From the NCBI RefSeq assembly GCF_000473895.1, contig NZ_ASSJ01000041.1, positions 88,297-152,296 on the forward strand: a stretch of DNA of 64,000 nucleotides, written 5' to 3'. Shown here one piece after another: positions 45,133-54,981 of this stretch. The notes beneath the pieces are model-generated. The model did not search any database and had not been told where the DNA came from. It worked only from the letters and a program-made list of their open reading frames with translations. The position numbers were made by a program, and so were the translations under genes. Source of the DNA: Rubidibacter lacunae KORDI 51-2 (GTDB lineage Bacteria > Cyanobacteriota > Cyanobacteriia > Cyanobacteriales > Rubidibacteraceae). Position 1 is the first letter of the stretch, and every line of letters starts with the position of its first letter.

Positions 45133-46401
45133 TCAACTGCTATAGCTGGAAAGAAAGAAAAAGATTCCAGCTTGCATTGCACCTACTATAAAGCCCAGTA
45201 CGCCACCGAGGTTGACGATCGCTTGTAGTTCGTTTTTGACGATCGCGTTTACGGTGGTCTCGAGCTGCTCGGGGGGCGTGGCAATAACACGATCGACAAT
45301 GACGCGATCGATCGCCAAAATCGGGATTGCTTGAGCAACAATGCGTTCGAGGTCTTGCTCGAGGTAGCGCTCTAGAATCGCCGCCAGCTCTGTGCTGACT
45401 GTTCCTAAAGACGCCTGCACCGCCTCAGACGACCGCAACCGCCGCACTAACAACAGCGCGATATTTTCCCAATCGACGGTTTCGCCCAATCCTTGTAGCA
45501 CGTTTCCCCCGCGCTGTTGGACGTAACCGCGCACCGACTCGCGGCATGTCCGGCGCAGTTGGCGGACGGTGGACACCGGCAAGCTTTGTAGCGACAGGCT
45601 CTGGAACCAGTCGCGCAAGCGGTTGCGGACCTCCAATGTCAGGATGAGCTCCTCGATCCGCGCATTTGCCGTTTCGGGCTCGTCCAGACAAAACGCGCGC
45701 AAGCGCGCCAAACCATTTTGCAAACCGCTAAAAAAATTGGCAAATACCCACACCGTCCCGCTAGTTTTCTCGCGGAAGGTCGAATCGATTGTTTGAATGT
45801 TGCGCTCCGTCAGCAGCTCGACGAGCGCGCGGCGTAATGCGTCTGGTGGTAGCGCGACTTGCAAAATCCAATCAGCGAGCTGCCGAGCCTGCAGCTCGCT
45901 GAACTGGAACTCTAACAGGACGCGATCGAAAATCCGATCGATTTGAGTCTTAAGAAAATCATCGCGCCGCGCCAACACGCCGATCAAACGCGGCAGCGAC
46001 CCCCCGGTCAGATCGCGCAACACCTGTGCGAGCAGCCGCGCAGTTTTAGTCTCGCGATCGCCTTCAAGCTGCTTGAGCGAGGACTGCAGCAACCACAGTA
46101 TCGCCGCTTCCACTCGCTCCGGCTGCAGCAACCGTCGTGCCAGCTTTTGCAACTCCGAGGGGGTCAGCAGCGAGCCCATGATCGTGTCGGCCACTCGCTG
46201 CGCCAGGCGCTCTTGGTTGCGCGGAATTAAACCCGGCGTAAAGGGTAGACGCCGCTTGCCGATGAAGACCGGCGAGTAAGGATAAAACAGCATCTTGATT
46301 GCAATGCTGTTCGTGAAGTAGCCGATAACGGCTCCGGCCACTGGCGGCAACGCGAATTTCAGGATGACGGCAAGTTCCAAGGCCCGCTGCACGCAATGCA
46401 A
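45133..46401 (-). CDS. DUF445 family membrane protein
   Basis: 422 residues with an N-terminal membrane segment ([20 protein letters not shown]), the family block [20 protein letters not shown] then [20 protein letters not shown], a long helical middle, and a C-terminal hydrophobic end ([20 protein letters not shown]). This is the DUF445/YheB-like layout. Function is unknown. ATG at 46401; starts a few codons further in are possible. Confidence 0.88.
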   Translation of the reverse strand: MHCVQRALELAVILKFALPPVAGAVIGYFTNSIAIKMLFYPYSPVFIGKRRLPFTPGLIPRNQERLAQRVADTIMGSLLTPSELQKLARRLLQPERVEAAILWLLQSSLKQLEGDRETKTARLLAQVLRDLTGGSLPRLIGVLARRDDFLKTQIDRIFDRVLLEFQFSELQARQLADWILQVALPPDALRRALVELLTERNIQTIDSTFREKTSGTVWVFANFFSGLQNGLARLRAFCLDEPETANARIEELILTLEVRNRLRDWFQSLSLQSLPVSTVRQLRRTCRESVRGYVQQRGGNVLQGLGETVDWENIALLLVRRLRSSEAVQASLGTVSTELAAILERYLEQDLERIVAQAIPILAIDRVIVDRVIATPPEQLETTVNAIVKNELQAIVNLGGVLGFIVGAMQAGIFFFLSSYSS

Positions 46402-46869
46402 ACGTTATTGACGATCGCGCCATCACCAGCAGGATCTTCCCGGTGCCGCACCCGTCGCCCATTACCTATTCTAGGCAACGATATGGAGAACGCCCTTCAG
46501 AACACAGGGCGTGGCTGAATGAAGGTATGCGCAACTATCTACAAGTAGCGGTAAGCAGCAGCTAAAAGTGAAGGCGTGGCTTCCAAGGGATTTTGGCTAA
46601 CACGATCGAAGTAAAATGTAGCACCTCTATATCGGTTGCTCATGACACCTTTTCCAGGCAGCTTCTCTTATTTCATTACTTGCCTTTTTATCCATGCCAA
46701 GAAACGTTGAGAACTAGGTTTTAGAAACGATCGGGGTTGCACAAAATGAGTTTGCCCACGCTGCGGCTCTATACATTTCATCCAAAATGGTTCCATCGCC
46801 AGCGACAAGAAAACACATCTTCGTACAGATTCTGGGCGGCAGTTTGCCGAAGCTCACAGCAAAATCCTT
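46402..46869. other. Gene-free stretch left of the IS5-type element
   Basis: About 470 bases. It contains an isolated GCACCTCTATAT at 46620-46631 that resembles the element end, but no partner is found. No gene. Confidence 0.4.
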
Positions 46870-46970
46870 GGGGCACCTCTATAAAATCGCTCAAGACCGA
46901 AGATCGGCACTGCAGCCCGGGCACTTCAGTCGCCGGTATGCCAAAATCCGGCAATTTTTCGAGGTGCCGA
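46870..46970. mobile_element. MITE-like element with GGCACCTC ends, copy 2
   Basis: About 100 bases from GGGGCACCTCTATAAA to TTTTTCGAGGTGCC, matching 11115-11216 in reverse. Its left end also pairs with the right end of the decayed IS5-type element at 48490-48503, so it may be the left terminus of that element or a separate insertion. Confidence 0.7.
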
Positions 46971-47240
46971 ATATTTAAGAGTGCACAAAGCAGCTCGTCG
47001 AAAATTTCCTTCTGGAACCAATATCCCTCCGTGGTATTGATAGCGCAAAGGATGGGTGCTTCGGCAGGCGAGGGATTAAGACAATCAATTTTATGCTCTC
47101 ACTCCCAGCAGCATCAAGGTTTCACCCAAATTTAAGGGATAACTGACGAACGAGTGCGGTGAGTTTTGGTCTTTCGTCGATAGAAATACACAATCCTAAT
47201 TTTGGCTGGCCATCGACTATAACACTCTAGAAATGGTAAA

Positions 47241-48370
47241 GTGCTGCGCCAGGGAGCGAACCAGGAAATTAGCGCACCAACTATGGAATTCTTTAGATCA
47301 CCTCAAAATATTGGGAACGTCTGCGAGGAAAGAGCGTTGAGATCCGGTGGTCGAATGGGAGAAAAAGGCTTGGGGATTGGGAGCAACGCCAAGCCAAGCT
47401 GGCAAAACAGAAGCACTTGCTCGTGCCGCTCACGAGGTCTTCCCTGGGACAGCTTTCGCCCGACCCTCAACCAAATTCATGAGAAAGAACGAAAGAGCAA
47501 CGCCGGACGCAAGCCGTGGGATGTGGTGCTGATGTTCAAGCTATTGATTCTGCAGCAGTTGTACAACAGCAGCGACGACGAACTCGAGCATCAAGTGACC
47601 GACCGGTTGTCGTTCGTGCGCTTCACGGGTCTGGGAATTGAGGACGCAGTCCCTGATGCTAAGACCGTGTGGCTGTTTCGAGAGCAGCTGAAAGAACGAG
47701 AACTGACGGAGGAATTATTCCCGCAGTTTGGCGTGTATCTCAGACAAGCCGGATATCAGGCGCGAGGCAGTCAAATGGTGGATGCGACGCTGGTGCCGGT
47801 GCCGAGTAGCACAACCGCCGTGAAGAGAACCAGGCAATCAAGCGGGGAGAGACACCGGAGGAGTGGCAGTAGCAGCCTAAGAAGCGAGCGCAGAAAGACT
47901 GCGAGGCACGATGGACCAAGAAGCACGGCAGCGTTACTCCGGCTACAAGTCCACGTGGGAGTAGACCGAGAGTACAAGCTGATTTGCACCTACACGGTGA
48001 CAAATGCGAGCGGGCACGATTCGCAAGCTTTGGAGAGTTATGAGACGGAAGGAACGTGGGAGACGAGTTTTGGGGAGACAGCGCGTATCGCAGTGAGCAG
48101 CAGGAATAGGTATTGGCAGCGATGGGAATGAAGACCAGATTCAAGAGAAAGGGAAGCGAAATAGCCCGCTAACGAAGAAGCAGAAAGCGACGAATCGAGA
48201 GAAGTCAAAAGTGAGAGCGCTTGTGGAGCATGTATTTGGAGGGATGGTGAATGAGATGGGAGGGTAGTTGTTGAAAGCAGCCGTGCAGAGAAGAGCCGCA
48301 GTGTGGATTGGATTGAAGAACCTCGAATACAACATAAAAAGGTATGAATACTTGGTGAATCGACTGTAGG
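47241..48370 (+). pseudogene. IS5-family transposase, frameshifted
   Basis: The readable core KSNAGRKPWDVVLMFKLLIL, QQLYNSSDDELEHQVTDRLS, FVRFTGLGIEDAVPDAKTVW and YQARGSQMVDATLVPVPSST is a DDE transposase N-terminal and first catalytic block. After it the frame shifts several times; the later blocks HVGVDREYKLI, NASGHDSQALES, SKVRALVEHVFGGMVNEM and a last YLVNRL are spread over different frames. The 5' part is also shifted (VFPGT versus PWDSFRP). It is inactive. Confidence 0.88.
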
Positions 48371-48535
48371 AAGTAAGGATAGGAGAAAAAAGAGGCGGGC
48401 TAGAGGGGAAGTTCATGCTCCCCATAGGCAGATCGAAAGATTGGTTTGTCGAACCAGAATTTCATGTCAAAGTGGTACCTGGGCACAAATTTATAGAGGT
48501 CCCCTTATTTAAATGAGATTTTGACCGAGGTAGCG

Positions 48536-49417
48536 ATGGACGTAGGAATTGTTGGCTTGGGCTCGATCGGCGGCTCGCTCGGATTGGACCTCCGCGATCG
48601 CGGTTGCCGAGTTTTTGGCGTCTCGCGTCGTTCGTCGACCTGCGAAACTGCCCTGCATCTCGGCGCAGTCGATCGCGCTGGAACCGATTTGTCTCTCCTC
48701 GGGCAAACCGATGTAGTGTTCGTATGTACGCCAATTGACTCGATCGCCCCGACGGTCGAGCAACTCGTGCCGCATGTGTCCGAACATACCACGATCACCG
48801 ATGTCGGCTCGGTGAAAGCTCCGGTCGTAGCAGCAGTTGCTCCTCTTTGGCCGAATTACGTGGGAGGTCACCCGATGGCCGGCACCGAGCATTTCGGGAT
48901 CGACGCGGCACGGCGGGATCTCTTTGTCGGAGCACCCTACGTCTTGACCCCATCTGCAACAACGCTTCCCCATGCCATCCAATGCGTCGAGGCGTTGGCG
49001 CGATCGCTGGGATCCCACACGTATCGTTGCGCACCCGACGTCCACGATCGCGCTGTTGCTTGGATTTCGCACCTGCCGCTCTTTGTCAGCGCAGCAACGA
49101 TTGCTACTTGCCTCGAGGAACCCGATACAGAGGTTCTGCGTTTGGCACGAGCATTTGCGAGCTCTGGGTTTCGCGATACAACGCGCGTGGGGGGTGGCAA
49201 TCCCGAGCTGGGGGTCATGGTGGCGCGCCACAACCGCGATGCCCTTCTAGACGCGATCGCTCAGTACCGACGCGTGCTGGATCGACTGACTGACTCCATC
49301 GCGAACGAAGACTGGAACGCCCTTGCCAACCTGCTGCAAAGGACCCGCGACGAACGCCTGACTTTTCTGCGCGATCGGCCGGAGTGCAACGGCCGCGAGA
49401 CCGACTCCGAAACCTAG
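48536..49417 (+). CDS. tyrA: Prephenate/arogenate dehydrogenase
   Basis: Tyrosine biosynthesis, oxidising arogenate (in cyanobacteria) with NADP. 293 residues from the ATG at 48536, preceded by GAGG 6 bases upstream. It has VGIVGLGSIGGSLGLDL for nucleotide binding, FVCTPIDSI, TDVGSVKAPV, VGGHPMAGTEHFGID with the catalytic His, and SHLPLFVSAA. The decayed IS5-type element ends only 32 bases upstream, so the native promoter has probably been displaced. Confidence 0.93.
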   Translation: MDVGIVGLGSIGGSLGLDLRDRGCRVFGVSRRSSTCETALHLGAVDRAGTDLSLLGQTDVVFVCTPIDSIAPTVEQLVPHVSEHTTITDVGSVKAPVVAAVAPLWPNYVGGHPMAGTEHFGIDAARRDLFVGAPYVLTPSATTLPHAIQCVEALARSLGSHTYRCAPDVHDRAVAWISHLPLFVSAATIATCLEEPDTEVLRLARAFASSGFRDTTRVGGGNPELGVMVARHNRDALLDAIAQYRRVLDRLTDSIANEDWNALANLLQRTRDERLTFLRDRPECNGRETDSET

Positions 49418-49466
49418 TGCGCCCTGCCAGAGCGAGGTGCACAAACCTGGCTACAACCCGTGAGAA

Positions 49467-49502
49467 TGCGAAACGATCGCCCTTGGGAGCGATCGTTTCG
49501 CA
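49467..49502. terminator. Bidirectional terminator between tyrA and the glycosyltransferase-like gene
   Basis: A perfect 14-bp inverted repeat TGCGAAACGATCGC / GCGATCGTTTCGCA with an 8-base loop, midway between two converging stops at 49417 and 49529. Confidence 0.8.
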
Positions 49503-49528
49503 AGCATTCAGTTCGCGCGACGTCGCCT

Positions 49529-50572
49529 CTAGACCGAGAGAGTTTCGACGCCGCGGGGATGATTGAGTGGATTCCAGCGCGATCGCTGTTCCTCGATATG
49601 CATGTTCTCCTTGCCCTTTTTGAGGTGGCGCGGACTGCTTTCGAAGGACAGCGACGATGGCAGCGGGTCTGAGCCGTATGCATCCCGCACGAAGCCAGCG
49701 ATCGCTTCGAAGGAGGGCGAGGCTGCATCTTCTGCAGATTCGCTGCGTGCTTCCAAGTAGCGGGCGAGAGTTGCGGAAAATAAACCCGTACCGTCATCGA
49801 AGAAGCGTTCGGTTGTCTCCCCGTAGTCTTCGTAGGAATGAAACGCTAAGTCGGTAGGGGCTCGATCCGCCACCCAAGAAGAATAGGACCAGTATTCGGC
49901 GAAAGTCTCGAACTGGAGTGCCGAGCGCATCATCAACAACAACCAACTGTCGTCGCTCTGGAAGTACTCTCCCAACCGCCGCTTATACGACCCTAGGTGC
50001 TCTTGCTTGAACCACATGTGGTGAGCAACAAACGTGCCGACCGGATCGGTTACCGGCTCGACCCCGAGCACCGTCCGAATCCAGTCGGTCCACTTGGCGA
50101 CGATACGCGCGTTGCCCCAGCGGTTGTGTTGGAGTAGTGCGAAAGTATGAGCGATTGCTCCATCGCGCTCGCTCAACAGGGGCCAGGTCGCCACGGGCAG
50201 CAAGTCACTGTCCCATACGACATACCATTCGCTGAGATCCTCGATCCCGTCCGGCGCGCCCAACTTCAAGAGCTGTTGGTAGTACCAGCCGGGCGTGTAC
50301 AGCGTCCCACTGCCCAAAGCCAGCTCGCCACAGATGGCTTCTTTGGTCAGACCGCTCGTCCGCACGAAGAAGGTTTCTTCCTCGTGAGTAAAGAGCGGAG
50401 CTACCTGCCAAGTACCTGCCCGCTCGGCTAGCGCCCGCGCCTCGGGAGCAGGCGCGATGACGTGAATCGCGCGGGGCGCGTAATGGGCGGTCAACCCCTC
50501 CAGAACGGCGCGCGTATTCCAGCGCAGCCGAAAGAGAGGGATCGCAATGTCAAAAGCGTCCGATTGTGTCAT
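49529..50572 (-). CDS. Glycosyltransferase-like protein (DUF6492-like)
   Basis: 347 residues from the ATG at 50572. It looks like a GT-A-type fold: FDIAIPLFRLRWNTRAVLEG at the start, then GWYYQQLLKLGAPDG and WYVVWDSDLLPV, where DSD fits a metal-binding DxD motif, then VGTFVAHHMWFKQEHL. Similarity to DUF6492 is from memory. It starts 4 bases after the stop of the cyclase gene, so the two form an operon, suggesting it glycosylates or otherwise modifies the cyclase product. No signal peptide. An upstream in-frame extension lies inside the cyclase gene and was rejected. Confidence 0.7.
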   Translation of the reverse strand: MTQSDAFDIAIPLFRLRWNTRAVLEGLTAHYAPRAIHVIAPAPEARALAERAGTWQVAPLFTHEEETFFVRTSGLTKEAICGELALGSGTLYTPGWYYQQLLKLGAPDGIEDLSEWYVVWDSDLLPVATWPLLSERDGAIAHTFALLQHNRWGNARIVAKWTDWIRTVLGVEPVTDPVGTFVAHHMWFKQEHLGSYKRRLGEYFQSDDSWLLLMMRSALQFETFAEYWSYSSWVADRAPTDLAFHSYEDYGETTERFFDDGTGLFSATLARYLEARSESAEDAASPSFEAIAGFVRDAYGSDPLPSSLSFESSPRHLKKGKENMHIEEQRSRWNPLNHPRGVETLSV

Positions 50573-50576
50573 AACC

Positions 50577-52340
50577 CTAGAACAGTACCCCTTCGTACTC
50601 GTGCTCGCGCGGCACGGTCTCCACGGGAGGCTGGAATACGGTCGACGGATCTTCCAGGCCGACATCGCTGCAGTGAGGCTCGATGCCCAGACCCAGACGT
50701 GGGAATTCGGCGCAAATCTCGCGATAGTTCGCGATCGACCGCCCGAGTTCCTCGCGCGTCAGGGAGTTGAGATAGCCACACTTGCCGATCTCGCCTTTAG
50801 GTAGGGGAGCAACTAAGTTGCCACCGCGCTTCTGGACGATCTTCTCCTGTGCCGCCCAGAGGCAGTCCTCATCGAGCAGGATATCGTGCCAGATGCTCAA
50901 ACCGAAGGAGCTGATGAGTCGCAAGATGCGGTGGAACGCTTCGCGATCGATCCAGTTGCTCCGATAGCTCAGATAAGCGCCGAAGCCCATTCCCAAAGCG
51001 ACGGCATGCCCGTGGAGCAGCCCGGCTGCAATCTCGAAGCCTGGCGACCACGTATGACCGTAGGCATGGGGGCGACACTGGTGTGTCTCGTAGAGGTTGT
51101 CGTACTCGGCTTCGACGTAGCTTTGCATAGCCGCGCCGAGGATTTTGCGCGAGAGAACGGCAATTTCGTCGTCCTGGGCACAGTCGATGGTCCCGAAGCG
51201 GGTAGCGATGAGCCGCGGACCGGCTTGCTCCAGGTAGCCGAACAGAGTGGCATTCTTTACTGTAGCCATCTTGACGATCTCCGCGATGCCATGACGCAGC
51301 CAACCTTCGTGGAGGGTTTTGAAGAACGCGCGATCGGTGATCGACAAGATGGGAGCGTGGTAAGCCCCGAAGAGATTCTTGTACCCAAAGCCATCACAAC
51401 AGGTGCGCGGCGACGGACCGGCATCGATCCCAGCCACGATCGACGTGGACAGCATTACGTAGGGGGTACTGCGGTGGTACAACGCACAAGCCAAACCGCC
51501 CGTGTCGGTTAACACGCCGCCACCAACGATCAGGACGGGCTCGTTGCGCGACACGCCCAAGCGCTTGAAATCTCCCAGCATGCGCTCGACGGTGTTGATG
51601 CCCTTGTCAACTTCCATGGCCCGGTACACCAACTTCTCCAGCGGAATACCATGATGCTTGAAGTAGTTCTCGAGCTGCTCGCCAAAGTAGCAATCTACAT
51701 TTCTGTCAACCAAACAGATGCAGCGACCGAGGGGAGCGTACACATCTCTGAGCGCGAGTTGCTCGGGATCGAGAGAGTTGTCGAGCACGTAAATCGAAGT
51801 AAACGTGCGCGAACTCATCACTGCTTCAATGCGGTGTCCTTCAACGGAGCTCACTACGTGCCCGCTGCATTCGCGATAGCTCGACGTGGGGTATACCGCA
51901 TGTGGATTCGTCTCTACGAGTTCGGAAGCAAATGCTTGGTAGAACTCTCCTTCCTGGCTTCGAATGAGACGTGCTAACAGCTTCTCCGAACCGAACTCGG
52001 ATTGCAGGACGCGGCTTGTAAATGAAGTCCAATCGGTTCCGGCTGCAAGGTCAAATGGGGCGACGAGTTTGGCAAGTAGACTAAAGAAATTAGCCAACGA
52101 GAGGTTGAGGCAGCTTCGCAGCCTGCGGCAAGACGAGAGAGCTTCGATCGCTCCTGCTGCTGCAAATTCGCGGCCGAGTTCTTCGGAAAATGCGTCGCTG
52201 TTGATAAGCGAAACTAACAAGCTCTTGAACTGAGCGCTACAACACGTCACCTCAAGAGCGCGGTCCAAGTCTCGATCGCTTAGACGATCGCTTGCGAACG
52301 TTTCGATAAAGGCTCGAATCGCCGACGTAGTCTCCTTCAT
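50577..52340 (-). CDS. Sedoheptulose-7-phosphate cyclase-like enzyme (dehydroquinate synthase superfamily) with N-terminal extension
   Basis: 587 residues. The C-terminal ~410 form a dehydroquinate-synthase fold: GGGVLTDTGGLACALYHRST at 273-292, YVMLSTSIVAGIDAGPSPRT near 294-312, KNLFGAYHAP, and metal ligands in GIAEIVK (Glu354), HAYGHTWSPG and LLHGHAVALGMG. The altered substrate loop (GPSPRTCC in place of the DHQS GGKVGIN) points to the C7-sugar cyclases that make valiolone-type or deoxygadusol-type cyclitols. The N-terminal ~165 residues are helical and unrecognised; ordinary members are near 400 residues. It is cotranscribed with the glycosyltransferase-like gene. Which cyclitol it makes is not decided. 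Confidence 0.8.
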   Translation of the reverse strand: MKETTSAIRAFIETFASDRLSDRDLDRALEVTCCSAQFKSLLVSLINSDAFSEELGREFAAAGAIEALSSCRRLRSCLNLSLANFFSLLAKLVAPFDLAAGTDWTSFTSRVLQSEFGSEKLLARLIRSQEGEFYQAFASELVETNPHAVYPTSSYRECSGHVVSSVEGHRIEAVMSSRTFTSIYVLDNSLDPEQLALRDVYAPLGRCICLVDRNVDCYFGEQLENYFKHHGIPLEKLVYRAMEVDKGINTVERMLGDFKRLGVSRNEPVLIVGGGVLTDTGGLACALYHRSTPYVMLSTSIVAGIDAGPSPRTCCDGFGYKNLFGAYHAPILSITDRAFFKTLHEGWLRHGIAEIVKMATVKNATLFGYLEQAGPRLIATRFGTIDCAQDDEIAVLSRKILGAAMQSYVEAEYDNLYETHQCRPHAYGHTWSPGFEIAAGLLHGHAVALGMGFGAYLSYRSNWIDREAFHRILRLISSFGLSIWHDILLDEDCLWAAQEKIVQKRGGNLVAPLPKGEIGKCGYLNSLTREELGRSIANYREICAEFPRLGLGIEPHCSDVGLEDPSTVFQPPVETVPREHEYEGVLF

Positions 52341-54147
52341 TGGTAGTCCCGGAAAAAACGACTTGCGACATCAACTGAAACACAAACCTCTCGCCCAGAC
52401 CAAGACCAGAGAGTAAATTCCAGAATTTAACGAGAGGATATCTGCCTCAGCGGATGCAGTTAATCAAGGCTTGGGAATGCCCTACAACTTGACTGGTAAA
52501 ATCCCAGGGCTTTAGGGCCCCAACAGCCTATACGATTGAAGGCATATTGTGCAAGCACGCAAAGGATTAGCTTTATTCGCCACGGTTCTGACAAGCTTCT
52601 CGACGCAATCGCGCACTTGCGCTGCTCTTCTCGAAACAGAATTAATTCAGCAACAATACTGCTGCCAATCCCTCCAAAGAGGTATTTACGAACGGATACG
52701 CGATGCATGTATCAATGGTCAAATGTAGAACTAACACGATCGCGACAAAGAGTTTGGTATACGAGCGCACATCATTCGAGCTTGACGCTGCGAGCTGTAG
52801 TGCTAACTACTGGTCGTAGATGATGCATACTACCTTCGCGATCGAGCAACCACTTTATCGATGCTGTTGTCCCCAACCCGAACAACTTGGCATTCCTAAC
52901 CAATGCTTCCAAGGGGACGATCCCGCCATCCACTAAAGGCTCGGCCGATGCGATTCGGCGAGGCTACAAGTAGCACCCACACTCCGATATGTTGGATTCT
53001 TCGGGCAAAGATACTGTATAGCCGCGTGATAGCGAGAATAACAGGCAGCTAACGGTTACTATCCCTAGAAAAGAATGTTCGCCGCACGCCTGGCATAAAT
53101 CCCAATCAAATCACTGTTGCCCTCACACCCGAGCTTAAGTGTTTCATGGTTGTTCATTTTGCAATCTATTTTCGGATATATTCGATGAGTTAGCTGTATC
53201 AAACCCCACAAAAAATAGTCTTTAGTAATATTCATGTACTGAAATGCCAGTCGCTACTAGTATTTACTTGAAATTTCTCGGGGTTTGCAGAGTGCTATGA
53301 CGGCGATACGAACACCATGTTCTTATTATCAACAGCCAATAGAAAGCTGTATATAACCGAACCACTGTAGGGCTCTTCGATTTATTCGAAAAAGTCCAAA
53401 AATCGGCACGACAGTACAGGCATTTCAACCGACCGTACGCTAAAATAATGCAAATTTTGAAGTTGCCCTGTAGAAGTTTTGAAGGCAGATATTGGAACGA
53501 GAAAAATGCCTAACCCCGGTTGGAAGATGACTGCGGAACTAAAGGCACTGACTCAAGTCGTAACCCTTGTTGCAAGAGGGGTTGAGGACATGATAACTTT
53601 TCTCCCTCAACCTTAGTTCAACTGCAGTCCAATGGTGGGAAACGACTCAAGACGTTGCCCATCTGTATTGAAGAAGTCAGTAAGGAGTTCTGCTCAAGCA
53701 CCTAAATCCTTGCCTGGATTAGTTCTTGCAGATTCGAACCTCCTAAAGTCGGTGCCATTCGAATCTAGCACCTCTCTCCCAAGCGGTTTTGGCGCGACGG
53801 AATGCCATCAGTATGAGCGCGAGTTAGGGTAGGACCATGTCTTTGAGGTCTTTTGAGTACGGTGGTCGAAGACACGACAACGGCGTGTCCGTAACTTGGG
53901 AACGTACACGTGATGCTCGAACTTCCTATACCCATCTACCAGACGTGTTCAAGAGCAGAACAGCTAATTCTAGTGGAGTTTTAGGGGTTTCCATGTGGGT
54001 ATGCAGAAGTCGGAGTTGCATCTAGGAAGTGAGCGTGTATGACTCAGGTCCTTGCTGCTCTAGGGAGTGAAGTTGCAAGTAGCTCCAATCTGCTGATGAT
54101 GCAGGGTGTTTGCATCTGACTGACTCACCCAAAACGGGCAAGCGTCT
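52341..54147. other. 1.8-kb gene-free region
   Basis: No supportable gene on either strand; frames are short and broken. It includes copy 3 of the GGCACCTC-type MITE-like element (53369-53468). It is probably a graveyard of decayed sequence upstream of the cyclase operon, whose promoter should lie near its left end. Confidence 0.5.
53369..53468. mobile_element. MITE-like element with GGCACCTC-type ends, copy 3
   Basis: About 100 bases from GGGCTCTTCGA to TTGAAGTTGCCC with 6-bp flanks CTGTAG on each side. Internal blocks ATCGGCAC, CAGTAC-GGCATTTCA and CGTACGCTAAAAT align with 46870-46970 in the same orientation. It is the most diverged copy. Confidence 0.62.
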
Positions 54148-54892
54148 ATGCAGCGATCGCGCCGACCTACTTGGAATGCATCCCTCTACGAATCCCAACA
54201 TGCTTATGTAGGGAATACGGAACAGATATCCTGGCATGGCAGGCACCGCAGGCAGAGGAGCGCATTCTCGATCTCGGTGCGGGACCGGGCAGTTAACGGC
54301 TGCGATCGCGGCGGCGGGAGCGACTGTCCTCGGGCTAGATAATTCACCGGACCTGATTGCCCGGGCGCGTGCCAATTATCCCGAGCTAGAGTTTGCGATC
54401 GCGGACGGAACTCGTTTCACCACAAATTCACCGTTCGATGCAGTGTTTTACAACGCGGCTTTGCACTGGATGCAGCCGCCGGATGCCGTTATCGATCGCG
54501 TGTGGCGCGCCCTCATACCCGGCGGGCGTTTTGTTGTGGAGTTCGGCGGGCGCGGTAATTTAGACTCCATTGTTGAGGCGATTGCAAGCATCGCCGCCGA
54601 GCGCGGGTTGTCCTGGACAAATCCCTGGTATTTCCCTAGCGTCGGCGAGTACGCAAGTTTGCTCGAAGCACGTGGCTTTGAGGTCGAGCTGGCAATGCTG
54701 TTCGAGCGCCCCACGACGCTCGCCGACGGGGAGGCGGGATTGCGTCACTGGTTACAGATGTTCGGTGGTGCGATCGCGACAGATGAGACTGCAGATGCGA
54801 TCGCAGAACGATTGCGAACGCAGCTCTGGCGCAAGGGTGCCTGGATTGCCGATTACCGGCGGTTGCGCGTGGTGGCGCGGCGCGAACAATAG
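54148..54892 (+). pseudogene. SAM-dependent methyltransferase with two frameshifts
   Basis: The N-terminal codons (TWNASLYESQHAYV) are in one frame, the next block (REYGTDILAWQAPQAEERIL then DLGAGPG) in a second, and the rest (QLTAAIAAAGATVLGLDNSP through FYNAALHWMQPPDAVIDRVW, to the stop at 54892) in a third. Joined, they give a normal ~250-residue class I methyltransferase with motif I DLGAGPGQLT. The shifts fall near 54208 and 54282. Either a young pseudogene or sequencing errors; ribosomal initiation at an internal start would lose motif I. Confidence 0.82.
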
Positions 54893-54929
54893 ACAGATGG
54901 CAGCTCGAGGGGGCAAGGCAAGACTTGGT

Positions 54930-54974
54930 GAGCTCTGGAGCGGCAGAGAGTCTGCCCCCGCCGCTCCAGAGCTC
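54930..54974. terminator. Bidirectional terminator between methyltransferase and prlC
   Basis: A perfect 15-bp inverted repeat GAGCTCTGGAGCGGC / GCCGCTCCAGAGCTC with a 15-base loop lies between two converging stops at 54892 and 54982. Confidence 0.8.
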
Positions 54975-54981
54975 GGATCGG

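Larger units (their letters stand above)
46870..48503 (+). mobile_element. Decayed IS5-type insertion sequence
   Basis: Candidate ends are GGGGCACCTCTATAAA on the left and TTTATAGAGGTCCCC on the right, an inverted repeat with one indel. The transposase remnant lies between, pointing right. No clear target duplication is seen. The length (about 1.63 kb) is somewhat large for the family, which may reflect a nested insertion at the left. Confidence 0.6.

Noticed and set aside
46619..46640. Alternative left end of the IS5-type element (GCACCTCTATAT)
   Set aside because: It matches the right end less well than the site at 46870 and would make the element too long.
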